Source: Methylobacterium cerastii (GTDB lineage: Bacteria; Pseudomonadota; Alphaproteobacteria; Rhizobiales; Beijerinckiaceae). Taken from it: 64,000 bases of DNA. The notes under the pieces were generated by a model, which saw only the letters and a program-made list of their open reading frames with translations, was not told where the DNA came from and did no database searches. Position 1 is the stretch's first letter, and every line of letters starts with the position of its first letter. Made by a program: the position numbers and the translations under genes. Below are positions 1 through 8,646 of the stretch, piece after piece. The stretch lies in assembly GCF_022179125.1 (NCBI RefSeq), contig NZ_BPQG01000008.1, forward strand, positions 62,001 through 126,000. The letters run 5' to 3'.

Positions 1-1454
1 AGCTCCTGTTCACGCATCTCACCGGCTACGGCTTCGCCCGGCGTCTGCTGTTCCGCTACCTCGCGCGTGAACGCTTGTTCTTCACGCAGGGGAACAGCGC
101 GGAGCTCGCCAAGAACGTGCTTTCGGAGACCGACCGGCTGGTCATCGGCGTGCTGACGCCGGCGACCGTCATCGCGTCCCGCGCGATCTCGGCGCTCGCC
201 GTCATCGCCTTCCTGCTGGTCTACGCGCCGCGCCTCGCGCTGATCCTCGGCGGCGGCTTCGGCGGGCTCTACGTCGGCATCTACCTGGTGATGCGTGCGC
301 GCCTCGCCTCGCTCGGCGCGCGCTCGGTCGGCGACAACGCGCAGCGCTACCGCGTGGTGCAGGAGACGCTGGGCGCGCTCACCGAACTCAAGCTCTACGG
401 CCGGGCGGAGACCTTCGCCGGCAAGTTCGACACCCCCGCCCGCGCCTACGCGAAGGCCACCGCCGAGAGTCTGCTGACCGGGCAGATGCCGCGCTTCGTC
501 ATCGAGGCGCTGGCCTTCGGCGGCGTCATCGTGGTGGTTCTGTTCGCGCTGGCCCAGGGGCTCGACACCGCCGGCATCCTGCCGCTGCTCGGGCTGTTCG
601 CCTTCGCCGGATACCGGATGCTGCCGGCCTTCCAGAACATCTTCAACTCGCTGGCGCTGCTGCGCTTCTACCTGCCGGCGGTGCGCGTCATCGTCGACGA
701 CCTCGCCGGCGAGACCGAGAGCCCGCCGCGGACTCTCGCCCGGCTGCCGTTCTGCGACGCGATCCGCCTGGAGGGCGTCGGCTTCGCCTACGCGCCCGGC
801 CGGCCGGCGCTGGCCGAGGTGAGCCTGACGATCCGGGCCAACACCACCGTCGGCCTCGTCGGGCGCACCGGATCGGGCAAGTCGACCCTCGTCGGCCTCG
901 TCCTCGGCATCCTGACACCGGATGCGGGCCGCATCACCGTCGACGGCACGCCCCTCGACGCGGACACCCTGCCCGCCTGGCAGAACCGGATCGGCTACGT
1001 GCCGCAGGACGTCTTTCTCGTGGACGGGACGGTGGCCGAGAACATCGCGCTGGGCCTCGAGCCGGTGGACCGCGCGGCGGCGGAGCGCGCGGCGCGGCTG
1101 GCCGGCGCGCACGACTTCGTCGCGGCCCTGCCCGAGGGCTACGACGCCCGCGTCGGCGAGCGCGGCGCGCGCCTCTCCGGCGGGCAGCGCCAGCGCATCG
1201 GCATCGCCCGGGCGCTCTACCACGACCCCGACGTGATCGTGTTCGACGAGGCGACCTCGGCGCTGGACGGCGAGACCGAGGGCGCGGTGATGGCCGCGCT
1301 GAACGCGCTGGCCGGCCAGCGCACGCTGATCATGATCGCCCACCGCCTCACCAGCCTGGAGGCCGCCGACACGGTCCACGTGTTGGAGGACGGCCGCCTC
1401 GTCGCCTCCGGCCCGCTTCATGCGGTGACCCAGCACCTCGGGGCGGCGGCGTGA
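1..1454 (+). CDS. ABC exporter, permease fused to ATPase (5' end outside window)
   Basis: This is the C-terminal part of a half- or full-size ABC exporter with a type-1 membrane domain followed by a nucleotide-binding domain. The frame is open to the left edge, so the start lies outside the window. The first ~200 visible residues contain several hydrophobic helices. The ATPase part carries Walker A GRTGSGKST (861-887), the Q-loop GYVPQD, the LSGGQ signature (1172-1187), Walker B VIVFDEATSALD (1231-1266) and the switch His in IAHRL. The visible sequence up to RERLFFTQGNSAEL resembles exporters of lipids, peptides or glycans. The substrate cannot be told. It ends 62 bases before the aldose epimerase start and may be co-transcribed with it. 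Confidence 0.9.
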   Translation, partial: LLFTHLTGYGFARRLLFRYLARERLFFTQGNSAELAKNVLSETDRLVIGVLTPATVIASRAISALAVIAFLLVYAPRLALILGGGFGGLYVGIYLVMRARLASLGARSVGDNAQRYRVVQETLGALTELKLYGRAETFAGKFDTPARAYAKATAESLLTGQMPRFVIEALAFGGVIVVVLFALAQGLDTAGILPLLGLFAFAGYRMLPAFQNIFNSLALLRFYLPAVRVIVDDLAGETESPPRTLARLPFCDAIRLEGVGFAYAPGRPALAEVSLTIRANTTVGLVGRTGSGKSTLVGLVLGILTPDAGRITVDGTPLDADTLPAWQNRIGYVPQDVFLVDGTVAENIALGLEPVDRAAAERAARLAGAHDFVAALPEGYDARVGERGARLSGGQRQRIGIARALYHDPDVIVFDEATSALDGETEGAVMAALNALAGQRTLIMIAHRLTSLEAADTVHVLEDGRLVASGPLHAVTQHLGAAA

Positions 1455-1516
1455 TCCGCGTGCTGGAAGGCCATTTCCGCCAGGGTGACATAGCCACGAC
1501 CTCGGAGATCACATCC

Positions 1517-2395
1517 ATGTCCGACACGATCCACCTGAAAGCCGCCGACGGCACCGAAGCGGCCTTGGCGCTCGCCGGCGCCGAGCCGGTGTCGTGGCGG
1601 GTGGGCGGCACCGAATATCTCTGGAACGGCAATCCCGAGCACTGGAACCGGCACGCGCCCTGGCTCTTCCCGGTGGTAGGCGCCTCGGCCGGCGGGGTGG
1701 TGCGGGTCGAGGGCCGGACCTACCCGATGGCGCAGCACGGCTTCGCCCGCGACCTGCCCTTCGCGGTGGTGGAGCGGGCCGACGACGCCGTCACCCTGCG
1801 CCTGACCGAGACGTCCGAGACGCTGGCGCATTATCCCTTCCGGTTCCGCCTCGACGTCACCGCCCGGGTGCGCCCGGCCGGGCTCGACTTCGCGATCGCG
1901 GTCCACAATCCGGGCGATACGGCCCTGCCCTACGGGCTCGGCTTCCACCCGGCCTTCCCCTGGCCGTTCGCAGGCGGCACGCGGGCGGCCGACGGCGGCT
2001 ACGCGGTGGAATTCGAGCAGGCGGAGCGCGCCGCCGTCCCCGAGGTCGGCCCCGGCGGCCTGCTGCTGCGCGAGGAGCGCCCGATCCACCTCGACGGCAC
2101 GACACTGCCGCTCGATCCGGCCCTGTTCACCGAGGCGCTGGTGTTCCGCGATGCGCTGAGCCGCACGATGCGCTTCACCGGGCCGGGCGGCCGGGCGATC
2201 CGGATGGCGGTGGAGGACTTTCCGCACCTGGCGGTGTGGACGAAGCCGACGGCGCCGTTCCTGTCGCTCGAAGCCTGGACCGGGCATGCCGACTGGGCCG
2301 GCTTCTCGGGCGAACTCGCCGAGCGGGACGCGCAGCGCCTGCTGGCGCCGGGCGCCACGGCGCATCACGGCATCCGCCTCGACCTGGAGGGTTGA
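1517..2395 (+). CDS. Aldose 1-epimerase family protein
   Basis: This is a galactose-mutarotase-like enzyme expected to interconvert sugar anomers in the cytoplasm, about 292 residues. The usual family landmarks are visible: the early NPEHWNRHAPWLFPVVG segment, the catalytic-type His in GFHPAFPWPF, and a C-terminal acidic residue in FLSLEAWTGHADW. I chose ATG 1517 because a GTG at 1451, overlapping the upstream stop, would add 22 residues not expected in the family; the ribosome site before 1517 is weak. The stop is followed after one base by the hemD start, so translation is probably coupled. It could equally be a hexose-6-phosphate epimerase, since the substrate is not readable. Confidence 0.85.
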   Translation: MSDTIHLKAADGTEAALALAGAEPVSWRVGGTEYLWNGNPEHWNRHAPWLFPVVGASAGGVVRVEGRTYPMAQHGFARDLPFAVVERADDAVTLRLTETSETLAHYPFRFRLDVTARVRPAGLDFAIAVHNPGDTALPYGLGFHPAFPWPFAGGTRAADGGYAVEFEQAERAAVPEVGPGGLLLREERPIHLDGTTLPLDPALFTEALVFRDALSRTMRFTGPGGRAIRMAVEDFPHLAVWTKPTAPFLSLEAWTGHADWAGFSGELAERDAQRLLAPGATAHHGIRLDLEG

Positions 2396-2396
2396 G

Positions 2397-3104
2397 GTGC
2401 GGATCTGGGTGGCGCGGCCAGAGCCCGGCGCCGCGCGCACCGGCGAACGCCTGGCCGCGCTCGGCCACCGGCCGCTGGTGGCGCCGGTGCTGGCGGTGCG
2501 CCCCACCGGCGCGGCCCTGCCGCACGGACCCTTCGACGGCCTGATCCTCACCAGCGCGAACGCCCTCGACGCGGTGCTCGCGACCACCGACGCCGGGGCG
2601 TTGCGCGGAATCCCGGTCTTCGCCGTCGGCGCGCGTACGGCGGCGCTCGCCGAGGCGCGGCTCGGACCGGTCGCGGTCGGCGCGGGCGACGCCGTCGCGC
2701 TCGCCGCCTTGGTGCGGGGCAGGCTCGCGGCCGGCGCGCGCCTGCTCCATCTGGCGGGCGCCGAGCGCAAGGCCGAGCCCGCCGCGGCGCTGACGGCTGC
2801 GGGCTACGCGATCGCGACGCACGTGGCCTACGCGGCCGAGGCCGTGCCGCACCTGCCGGACGCGGTCTTTTCCGCGCTGGCCGCGACGCCGCCCGGGCTC
2901 GATGCCGCCCTGCACTACTCCCGCCGCAGCGCACGCGTGGCGCATCGATTGTCGGAAGCGGCCGGACACGGCGGAGCTTTCGGCGCGTTGAGGCATTACT
3001 GCCTGTCGGACGACGTGGCGGCAGCCCTGGACCAAGCCGGGGTCGCGGCCCATTTCGTCGCTGGGCGACCGCGCGAGGACGACCTCCTCGCGGGCCTGTC
3101 CTGA
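2397..3104 (+). CDS. hemD: Uroporphyrinogen-III synthase
   Basis: HemD cyclises hydroxymethylbilane to uroporphyrinogen III in heme, siroheme and cobalamin synthesis. The family is poorly conserved, so I rely on the N-terminus (WVARPEPGAARTGERLAALGH), the LILTSANALDAV segment and the late AALHYSRRSARV and FVAGRPRE blocks. Context is the stronger argument: in Alphaproteobacteria hemD is typically followed by a mitofilin-domain membrane protein and then hemY, exactly as here. The GTG start at 2397 lies two bases after the preceding stop. The usual upstream partner hemC is absent and an aldose epimerase takes its place. Length is about 235 residues, normal for the family. Confidence 0.85.
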   Translation: MRIWVARPEPGAARTGERLAALGHRPLVAPVLAVRPTGAALPHGPFDGLILTSANALDAVLATTDAGALRGIPVFAVGARTAALAEARLGPVAVGAGDAVALAALVRGRLAAGARLLHLAGAERKAEPAAALTAAGYAIATHVAYAAEAVPHLPDAVFSALAATPPGLDAALHYSRRSARVAHRLSEAAGHGGAFGALRHYCLSDDVAAALDQAGVAAHFVAGRPREDDLLAGLS

Positions 3105-3262
3105 CATCCTTGCGATGCCGTCGGATCGGGTCTCGCCCGGTTCGAACCGGGGATGGTAGGGAAGTGTCGCACGAGGCGGCGCGGGGTCGCGGAAACGCTT
3201 GAGATCGGGGCGCCGGGCAGAACCGCCGCGCCGGGCACGTCGAGACGGGAGAGACAACGGCC

Positions 3263-5599
3263 GTGAAGCCACCATCCAACGACGCCGACCGCTCAGACGC
3301 CGGAACCCCGACCCCGGGCGCCGCGAAGGACGGCCCGACGACTCCGAACGCCCCTCCCGCGCAGGCCGGCAAGCCCGGAGCGCCCGCGACGCCGCAGGGC
3401 CGCCCCTCCGACACCCTGCCGCCGGGCATCCACGTGAAGTCGGAGCCGGGCAAGCTCGAAGCCGGCAAGCTCGAACCGGGCAAGCCGGCGGCTTCCGTCG
3501 CCTCGCCTTCGTCCTCGTCCGCCCCCACCCCGGCGTCGAAGCCCGAGGCTGGCCGGACCGATCCGCCGACCTCCGCCAACCCCAAGATCGAACCCGGCCG
3601 CCCGGCTCAGCCGTCGTCCGCGGCGTCGGATCCGACGAAGACCGAGGCCAAGCCCGCGGTCGCCCCGGGCGCAAGCGCGGCAAGCCCGACGGGCAAGCCT
3701 GGCACCGAGCCTGGCAAGCCCGGGCTCTCCGGCGTACCGGCCGGATCGGCCGCTGCAAAGGAGCCGGGCAAGCCCGAGACGAACAAGCCGGACGCCGGCA
3801 AGCCCGAGTTCGGTCGCCCCGGTGCGACCACCGAGCCGCCGAAATCCGCCGGCGGCCCGGCCCAAGGCGGGCCGCGCCCCACGGGCGCCCTCACCGACGG
3901 GCCGATCATCGACCTGAAGGCCAAGCGCGTCGAGGACGCCGCGAAGAATCCGGACGCGAAGGGCGACGTGCGCGGCGACGCCAAGGCGGCGGCGGCCGGC
4001 GCAGCGGGCCTCGCTGCCGGCATGGCCGCATCCAACGGCAAAACTTCCGAAAAGGCTTCCGACGACAAGGCTTCCGACAGCAAGCCAGGTGCCGCGACGG
4101 CCGGCGCCAAGCCCGCCGGCTCCGGCAGCGCCCCGCCGCGCGTCGGCCCGGCCGACGTGCCCGCCGCCCGCGGGCCGGGCTTCGGCTCGGTGGCGACCGC
4201 GGGCCTGCTCGGCGGCGTCATCGGCGCCGGCCTGCTTTTCGCGGTGGAACGCGCCGGCATCCTCGGCAACGCCGGAGACGACGCCCGGCTCACCGCGCTC
4301 AACCAGCGCATCTCCGGCCAGCTCACCGGCCTCGACCAGCGGATGGCGTCCTTGAGCCCGCGCGACGCGGTCTCCGCCCTCGACAAGCGCGTCGCCGCCA
4401 ACGAGGCGACGCTGAAGCCGCTGCCCGACGCGGTGAAGGCGGCCGAAGCCACGGCCAAGCAGGCCCTGGACCGCGCCGCCGGCGCGCCGGCCACGCAGGC
4501 CGCGGGCCAGGACGCGAGCCCGGCCCCGGCCGCGCTCCCCTCCGACATCGCCGCCCGCCTCGACAGCCTCGACCAGCGCGTCTCCGCCCTGCAGGAGGAG
4601 CCGGGCCGCGACCAGCCGGCGGATGCGCGCCTCGGCGCGACCCAGGCCGGCGACGGGCCGAAGCAGCTCGCCGCCCTCGACGGGCGCGTGAAGGCGCTCG
4701 AGGACAAGGCGCCCGACAAGGCGGCGCGCGCGCCGGCGGCCGACCTCGCCCCGAAGCTCGCCGCGCTCCAGGGCGAGGTCGAGACGCGCACCAAGGCGAA
4801 CGCCGAGGCCGACCAGGCGCTCGGCCAGCGCCTCGACGCCCTGCAGAAGACCCTCGACGACCGAGTGAAGGCCGCCACCGAGGCGGTCCAGACCGCGACC
4901 CAGGCCAGCCGCGAGGCGGCCGAGGCTGGCAGGAGCACAGCCGAGGCGGCGACCAAGGCCCTCGACCGGCGCCTGCAGGAGCAGGCGGAGAAGGTCGCGG
5001 CCCTCGACAAGGCGGTGGCACTGCGGGCCGAGGCCAGCACCGTACAGGCCGCGCTGAAGGTCGTCACAGCGGACCGGATCGCTGCCGCGCTCGACGCCGG
5101 CGTGCCCTATGCCGAGCCGCTGGCGACCCTGCGCAAGCTCGAGACCGGCGACGCGAGCCGGATCGACGCCCTGGCGCCCTTCGCCGACAAGGGCGCGCCC
5201 ACGGCCGACCAGCTCGCCGCCGAGTTCCGGCCGATCGCCGACAAGGCGGCGGCGGCGCGCAAGGCGGCGGCCTCCAAGGACGTGGCCGCCAACGGCGACC
5301 TGAAGAGCCGCTTCCTCAGCATCGCGGATTCGATCGTGCAGGTCCGCAAGGTCGACGCGCCGCAAACGGCCGAGGCCGCCGACACCGATCCGGTGGCGAA
5401 GGTCCAGGCGGCGCTCGACAGCGGCGCGCTGCTCGAGGCGTCGCAGGCCTACGCGGCGATGCCGCAGGACCTGAAGGCGCAGGCCGGCGGCTTCGGCGCG
5501 ACGCTGACGGCGCGGGCCGCCGCGGCGCAGGCGGCGCAGGCGCTGCTCTCCGACGCCTTCAAGGGCCTGCCGACGACCGCGCCGGCCGCCAAACCTTGA
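3263..5599 (+). CDS. Mic60/mitofilin-domain inner-membrane protein
   Basis: This is an alphaproteobacterial COG4223-type protein, homologous to mitochondrial Mic60, thought to shape or anchor the inner membrane. It has 778 residues with three parts. Residues 1-300 are low complexity, rich in Pro, Lys, Gly and Ala, with PGK-type repeats (EPGKLEAGKLEPGKP). One transmembrane helix follows at about 309-330 (GLLGGVIGAGLLFAVE). A long Ala/Asp/Lys-rich coiled-coil region spans ~340-620, then a C-terminal domain (LDAGVPYAEPLATLRK) typical of the mitofilin end. The start is GTG 3263 after GGGAGAGAC. The family link rests on architecture and the position between hemD and hemY. The disordered N-terminus looks unusually long. 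Confidence 0.85.
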   Translation: MKPPSNDADRSDAGTPTPGAAKDGPTTPNAPPAQAGKPGAPATPQGRPSDTLPPGIHVKSEPGKLEAGKLEPGKPAASVASPSSSSAPTPASKPEAGRTDPPTSANPKIEPGRPAQPSSAASDPTKTEAKPAVAPGASAASPTGKPGTEPGKPGLSGVPAGSAAAKEPGKPETNKPDAGKPEFGRPGATTEPPKSAGGPAQGGPRPTGALTDGPIIDLKAKRVEDAAKNPDAKGDVRGDAKAAAAGAAGLAAGMAASNGKTSEKASDDKASDSKPGAATAGAKPAGSGSAPPRVGPADVPAARGPGFGSVATAGLLGGVIGAGLLFAVERAGILGNAGDDARLTALNQRISGQLTGLDQRMASLSPRDAVSALDKRVAANEATLKPLPDAVKAAEATAKQALDRAAGAPATQAAGQDASPAPAALPSDIAARLDSLDQRVSALQEEPGRDQPADARLGATQAGDGPKQLAALDGRVKALEDKAPDKAARAPAADLAPKLAALQGEVETRTKANAEADQALGQRLDALQKTLDDRVKAATEAVQTATQASREAAEAGRSTAEAATKALDRRLQEQAEKVAALDKAVALRAEASTVQAALKVVTADRIAAALDAGVPYAEPLATLRKLETGDASRIDALAPFADKGAPTADQLAAEFRPIADKAAAARKAAASKDVAANGDLKSRFLSIADSIVQVRKVDAPQTAEAADTDPVAKVQAALDSGALLEASQAYAAMPQDLKAQAGGFGATLTARAAAAQAAQALLSDAFKGLPTTAPAAKP

Positions 5600-5750
5600 T
5601 GCATTCCTTGCCGTGATCGCATCGAAGCCGTGATCAGTCTCAAGTCGTGATCGCGGCGACACACCATCCCGCGGGGGCGCCCGACGCCCCCGCCCACGAC
5701 CTCGTCGCGACGCGACGCCGTTCTCGCGGCTGACAGGAGTACCCGACCTC

Positions 5751-7391
5751 ATGTGGCGCGCCCTCGCCTTCCTGGCCCTGCTTGCCGTCGCCGCCTTCGG
5801 GGCGGTGTGGATCGCCGACCGACCCGGCTCGGTCACCATCGTGTGGAACGGGTACGAGGTGGCCACCAGCCTCGCCATCGCGCTCGTCGGCGTCGGCGTC
5901 GCGGCGATCGTGCTCGGCCTGGTCTGGGCCGTGGTGCGCGGCCTCATCACCCTGCCGGACACCCTGGTGAACGGCTCGCGCGAGCGGCGCCGGGCGAAGG
6001 GCTTCACCGCCTTGTCGCGCGGCATGGTCGCCGTCGGGTCGGGCGACCCGCTCGCCGCCCGCCGCCATGCGGGCGACGCCGAGCGCCTTCTCGGCGCCGA
6101 GCCGCTGACCCTGCTGCTCAAGGCCCAAGCGGCGCAGATCTCCGGCGACCGGCAGGCGGCCGAGAGCGCCTTCCAGCTTATGGTCGATGACCCCGAGACC
6201 CGGGTGCTCGGCCTGCGCGGCCTGTTCGTCGAGGCCCGCCGCCGCGAGGACGACGTCTCCGCCCGCGCCTACGCCGCGGAAGCCGCACGCCTCGCCCCCA
6301 GCGTCACCTGGGCGAACGACGCCGTGCTCGAGGCGCAATGCGCCGACGGCGATTGGGGCGGCGCGCTTGAGATCGTCGAGCGCCGCGGCTCCCTCGGGCT
6401 GATCGAGAAGGCGGAGGCGCGCCGCCAGCGCGCGGTCCTGCTCACCGCGATGGCGCAGGTGCGCGAGGCCGGCGAGCCCGAAGCCGCCACCGAGCGCGCG
6501 CTCCAGGCGGTCAAGCTCGCGCCCGACCTCGTTCCCGCCGCCTGCATCGCCGGGCGCCTGCTGGCGCGCCGCGGCGACCTGAAGAAGGCCGCCAAGATCG
6601 TCGAGGCGGCCTGGAAGGCCAACCCGCACCCGGACCTCGCCAAGGTCTACCTCAACCTGCGCACGGGTGATTCCGTGCGGGACCGCCTGACGCGGGCCGA
6701 GACCCTGGCCAAGCTCTCGTCCTGGACCCCCGAGGCGCGCCTCGCCCTCGCCCAGGCCGCCTTCGACGCCCGCGACTTCGCCAAGGCGCGCGAGGCGATC
6801 CAGCCGCTCCTCGACGACGGCCCGACCGTGCGGACCTGCCTGATGATGGCGCGGATCGAGGAAGCCGAGCACGGCGCCGGCTCGGGCCGCGCCCGCGAGT
6901 GGTTGGCGCGTGCCGCGCATGCCCCGCGCGACCCCGTCTGGATCGCCGACGGCGTCGCCTCGCCGACCTGGGAGCCGATCTCCCCGGTCTCCGGCCGCAT
7001 CGACGCCTTCGTCTGGCAGGCGCCGCCGAACCTGCTCACAGGCCAGGAGCCGTTCGAGAGCGCCGCACCCGAGGCCGAGTCCGCCGCCCTCGCGGCACCG
7101 CGCCCGGCCGCGCCGCCCACCGCGAACCCGGCGCCCGCCTTCCCCGCGAGCGTCTCGACGACCGAGCCGAAGCCGGCGGCCGTGATACCGCCGAACGGCG
7201 CGACGTCGGCCACCACCCTGCCGGCCGGCGCCCCCTCGGCACGGACCGGACCTGCGACCGGCTCATCCGCGAACCTCGCCGAGCCCGGACCGATGCCGGC
7301 GGGCACCGCAAGCCCCGTCGTCCTGCCGCAGCCCCTTCCTCCGGGCAGCCCGAACGAGGATGCAGAAGCCAAGGCCCGCCGGTTCGGCTGA
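5751..7391 (+). CDS. hemY: HemY-type membrane TPR protein
   Basis: This is a HemY N-terminal-domain protein of 546 residues. Two hydrophobic helices lie near the start (residues ~2-20 and ~38-62), followed by tetratricopeptide-like helical repeats (for example KVYLNLRTGDSVRDRL and EARLALAQAAFDARDF). The C-terminal ~120 residues are Pro/Ala-rich and probably disordered. Despite the name it is not an oxidase; proteins of this family are thought to organise heme-synthesis enzymes at the inner membrane. The ATG at 5751 is preceded by ACAGGAG at 5733-5739. It follows the mitofilin-like gene after 151 bases, the standard alphaproteobacterial order. Confidence 0.88.
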   Translation: MWRALAFLALLAVAAFGAVWIADRPGSVTIVWNGYEVATSLAIALVGVGVAAIVLGLVWAVVRGLITLPDTLVNGSRERRRAKGFTALSRGMVAVGSGDPLAARRHAGDAERLLGAEPLTLLLKAQAAQISGDRQAAESAFQLMVDDPETRVLGLRGLFVEARRREDDVSARAYAAEAARLAPSVTWANDAVLEAQCADGDWGGALEIVERRGSLGLIEKAEARRQRAVLLTAMAQVREAGEPEAATERALQAVKLAPDLVPAACIAGRLLARRGDLKKAAKIVEAAWKANPHPDLAKVYLNLRTGDSVRDRLTRAETLAKLSSWTPEARLALAQAAFDARDFAKAREAIQPLLDDGPTVRTCLMMARIEEAEHGAGSGRAREWLARAAHAPRDPVWIADGVASPTWEPISPVSGRIDAFVWQAPPNLLTGQEPFESAAPEAESAALAAPRPAAPPTANPAPAFPASVSTTEPKPAAVIPPNGATSATTLPAGAPSARTGPATGSSANLAEPGPMPAGTASPVVLPQPLPPGSPNEDAEAKARRFG

Positions 7392-7747
7392 CCGGACTGG
7401 GCGCAGGTCCGAACCCTGCCTCGCGTCGGGCTTTCATCGGACATCCATCTCGATCAAGCGTCCTGCAACACCAGATTGTCCGACAGGACGGGACCGAGCC
7501 GTGACTTGGCGCGTTTGACCCGGGTCAGGTCCGTGTCATGGGCGGGAAATGGCCTGGATGTCGCAGGGCATCCGCTTCCCTGGACGACCCGGATCGATTA
7601 TTTGCCGGGTAACTATCCGATCCGAGAGGCTTCGCCGCTGTTCCATCCCCGTTCCGGTCCTGGAAACCGCATCGTCCTGGCCGCGACCGGGCCGCACGTG
7701 TTTGCGCGCCATGCACGCTTCGGCGCGGCCGCCCGGGGGCGGCGGGC
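7392..7747 (+). other. Gene-free stretch between hemY and Nudix gene
   Basis: No convincing gene is seen. A 91-codon frame from TTG 7476 has no ribosome site or recognisable sequence. The stretch contains a perfect 12-base palindrome TGACCCGGGTCA at 7516-7527, which could be an operator. Confidence 0.5.
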
Positions 7748-8206
7748 ATGACGACGATGCCGCTCGACGACGAGCGCGAGGCGCGCCCGCAGGTCGGGGC
7801 GCTGCCGTTCCGGCGCGAGCCCGACGGGAGCTACAGCGTCCTCCTCGTCACCTCTCGCGAGAGCCGGCGCTGGGTGATCCCGAAGGGGTGGCCGATGAAG
7901 GGGCGCAAGCCGTTCGAGGCGGCGGCACGCGAGGCCTACGAGGAGGCCGGCGTGCTCGGGCAGATCGGCAAGCGGCCGCTCGGCTTCTACCTCTACCAGA
8001 AGCGCCTGAAGAACCGCGATGCGGTGCTGTGCCAGGTGAAGGTGTTCCCCCTCGAGGTACGCAAGCACCGCAAGAGCTGGCCGGAGCAGCACGAGCGCGA
8101 GCAGCGCTGGTTCACGCCGGCCGAAGCTGCCGAGGCGGTCACCGAGCCCGGCCTCGCGGCGATCATCCGCGCGGCGCTGAAGAAGGACGGTCGCGCCAAA
8201 TCGTGA
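7748..8206 (+). CDS. Nudix hydrolase
   Basis: This is a 152-residue Nudix pyrophosphohydrolase, resembling the diadenosine/diphosphoinositol polyphosphate group by its WVIPKGWP lead-in. The Nudix box is readable as GWPMKGRKPFEAAAREAYEEAGV: the REAYEEAGV metal-binding helix is intact, but the first Glu of the canonical GX5EX7REUXEEXGU pattern is Arg here. I believe this substitution is common in related alphaproteobacterial proteins. The late QRWFTPAEAAEAV matches the normal end of the fold. It starts at ATG 7748 (an in-frame ATG also lies four codons later) and ends 118 bases before tRNA-Thr. The substrate cannot be assigned. Confidence 0.88.
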   Translation: MTTMPLDDEREARPQVGALPFRREPDGSYSVLLVTSRESRRWVIPKGWPMKGRKPFEAAAREAYEEAGVLGQIGKRPLGFYLYQKRLKNRDAVLCQVKVFPLEVRKHRKSWPEQHEREQRWFTPAEAAEAVTEPGLAAIIRAALKKDGRAKS

Positions 8207-8324
8207 GCCGTCCGGTCGATTGCGCCGCCAGGACCGCCAGACGCGATTGCCAAGCCGCCGCCGATCCCTTAAAGCCCCTCTCGGTCGGACGGAGACGCCC
8301 CCTCGCGGGCCCCGAAAAGCCGTC

Positions 8325-8399
8325 GCTGCGGTAGCTCAGTGGTAGAGCACCTCATTGGTAATGAGGAGGTCGTGGGTTCGATCCCCCCTCGCAGCACCA
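8325..8399 (+). tRNA. tRNA-Thr (GGT anticodon)
   Basis: The cloverleaf reads directly: acceptor GCTGCGG, D-arm GTAGCTCAGTGGTAGAGC, anticodon stem-loop CCTCATTGGTAATGAGG with anticodon GGT, T-arm GTGGGTTCGATCCCCC, 3' acceptor TCGCAGC, discriminator A, and an encoded CCA. The last acceptor pair is G-T. A terminator follows 40 bases downstream. Confidence 0.97.
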
Positions 8400-8438
8400 T
8401 CCATCACACCTCGCAAGATCAACGCTCGGCCTCTCCGC

Positions 8439-8464
8439 AGGCGCCCGATACGGGCGCCTTTTTT
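8439..8464 (+). terminator. Intrinsic terminator after tRNA-Thr
   Basis: A perfect 9-base-pair stem (AGGCGCCCG / CGGGCGCCT) with loop ATA is followed by a run of T. It ends the tRNA-Thr transcript. Confidence 0.9.
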
Positions 8465-8646
8465 GCGTCGGCAGCATCGATGTCCGACAGCCCGTGCCGT
8501 CGATCGTCGCCGGACCGGCGACCGGCTCTCTCGGCTGACAGGTCGGCGAGGTCGGCACCTCTCGGACGACGCACCCCCTCGACGCTTGCCCCAACGTGTG
8601 GTTGCTGACCGCACCGGCCTTCTTCGAGCCGGACCAGGGAGTGACC

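Noticed and set aside
3199-5616. Long Arg/Gly-rich plus-strand frame over the mitofilin-like gene
   Set aside because: Composition is a frame-shift shadow of the real gene, with no domain or ribosome site.
7476-7751. 91-codon frame from TTG before the Nudix gene
   Set aside because: No ribosome site, no recognisable sequence, and codon use unlike neighbours.
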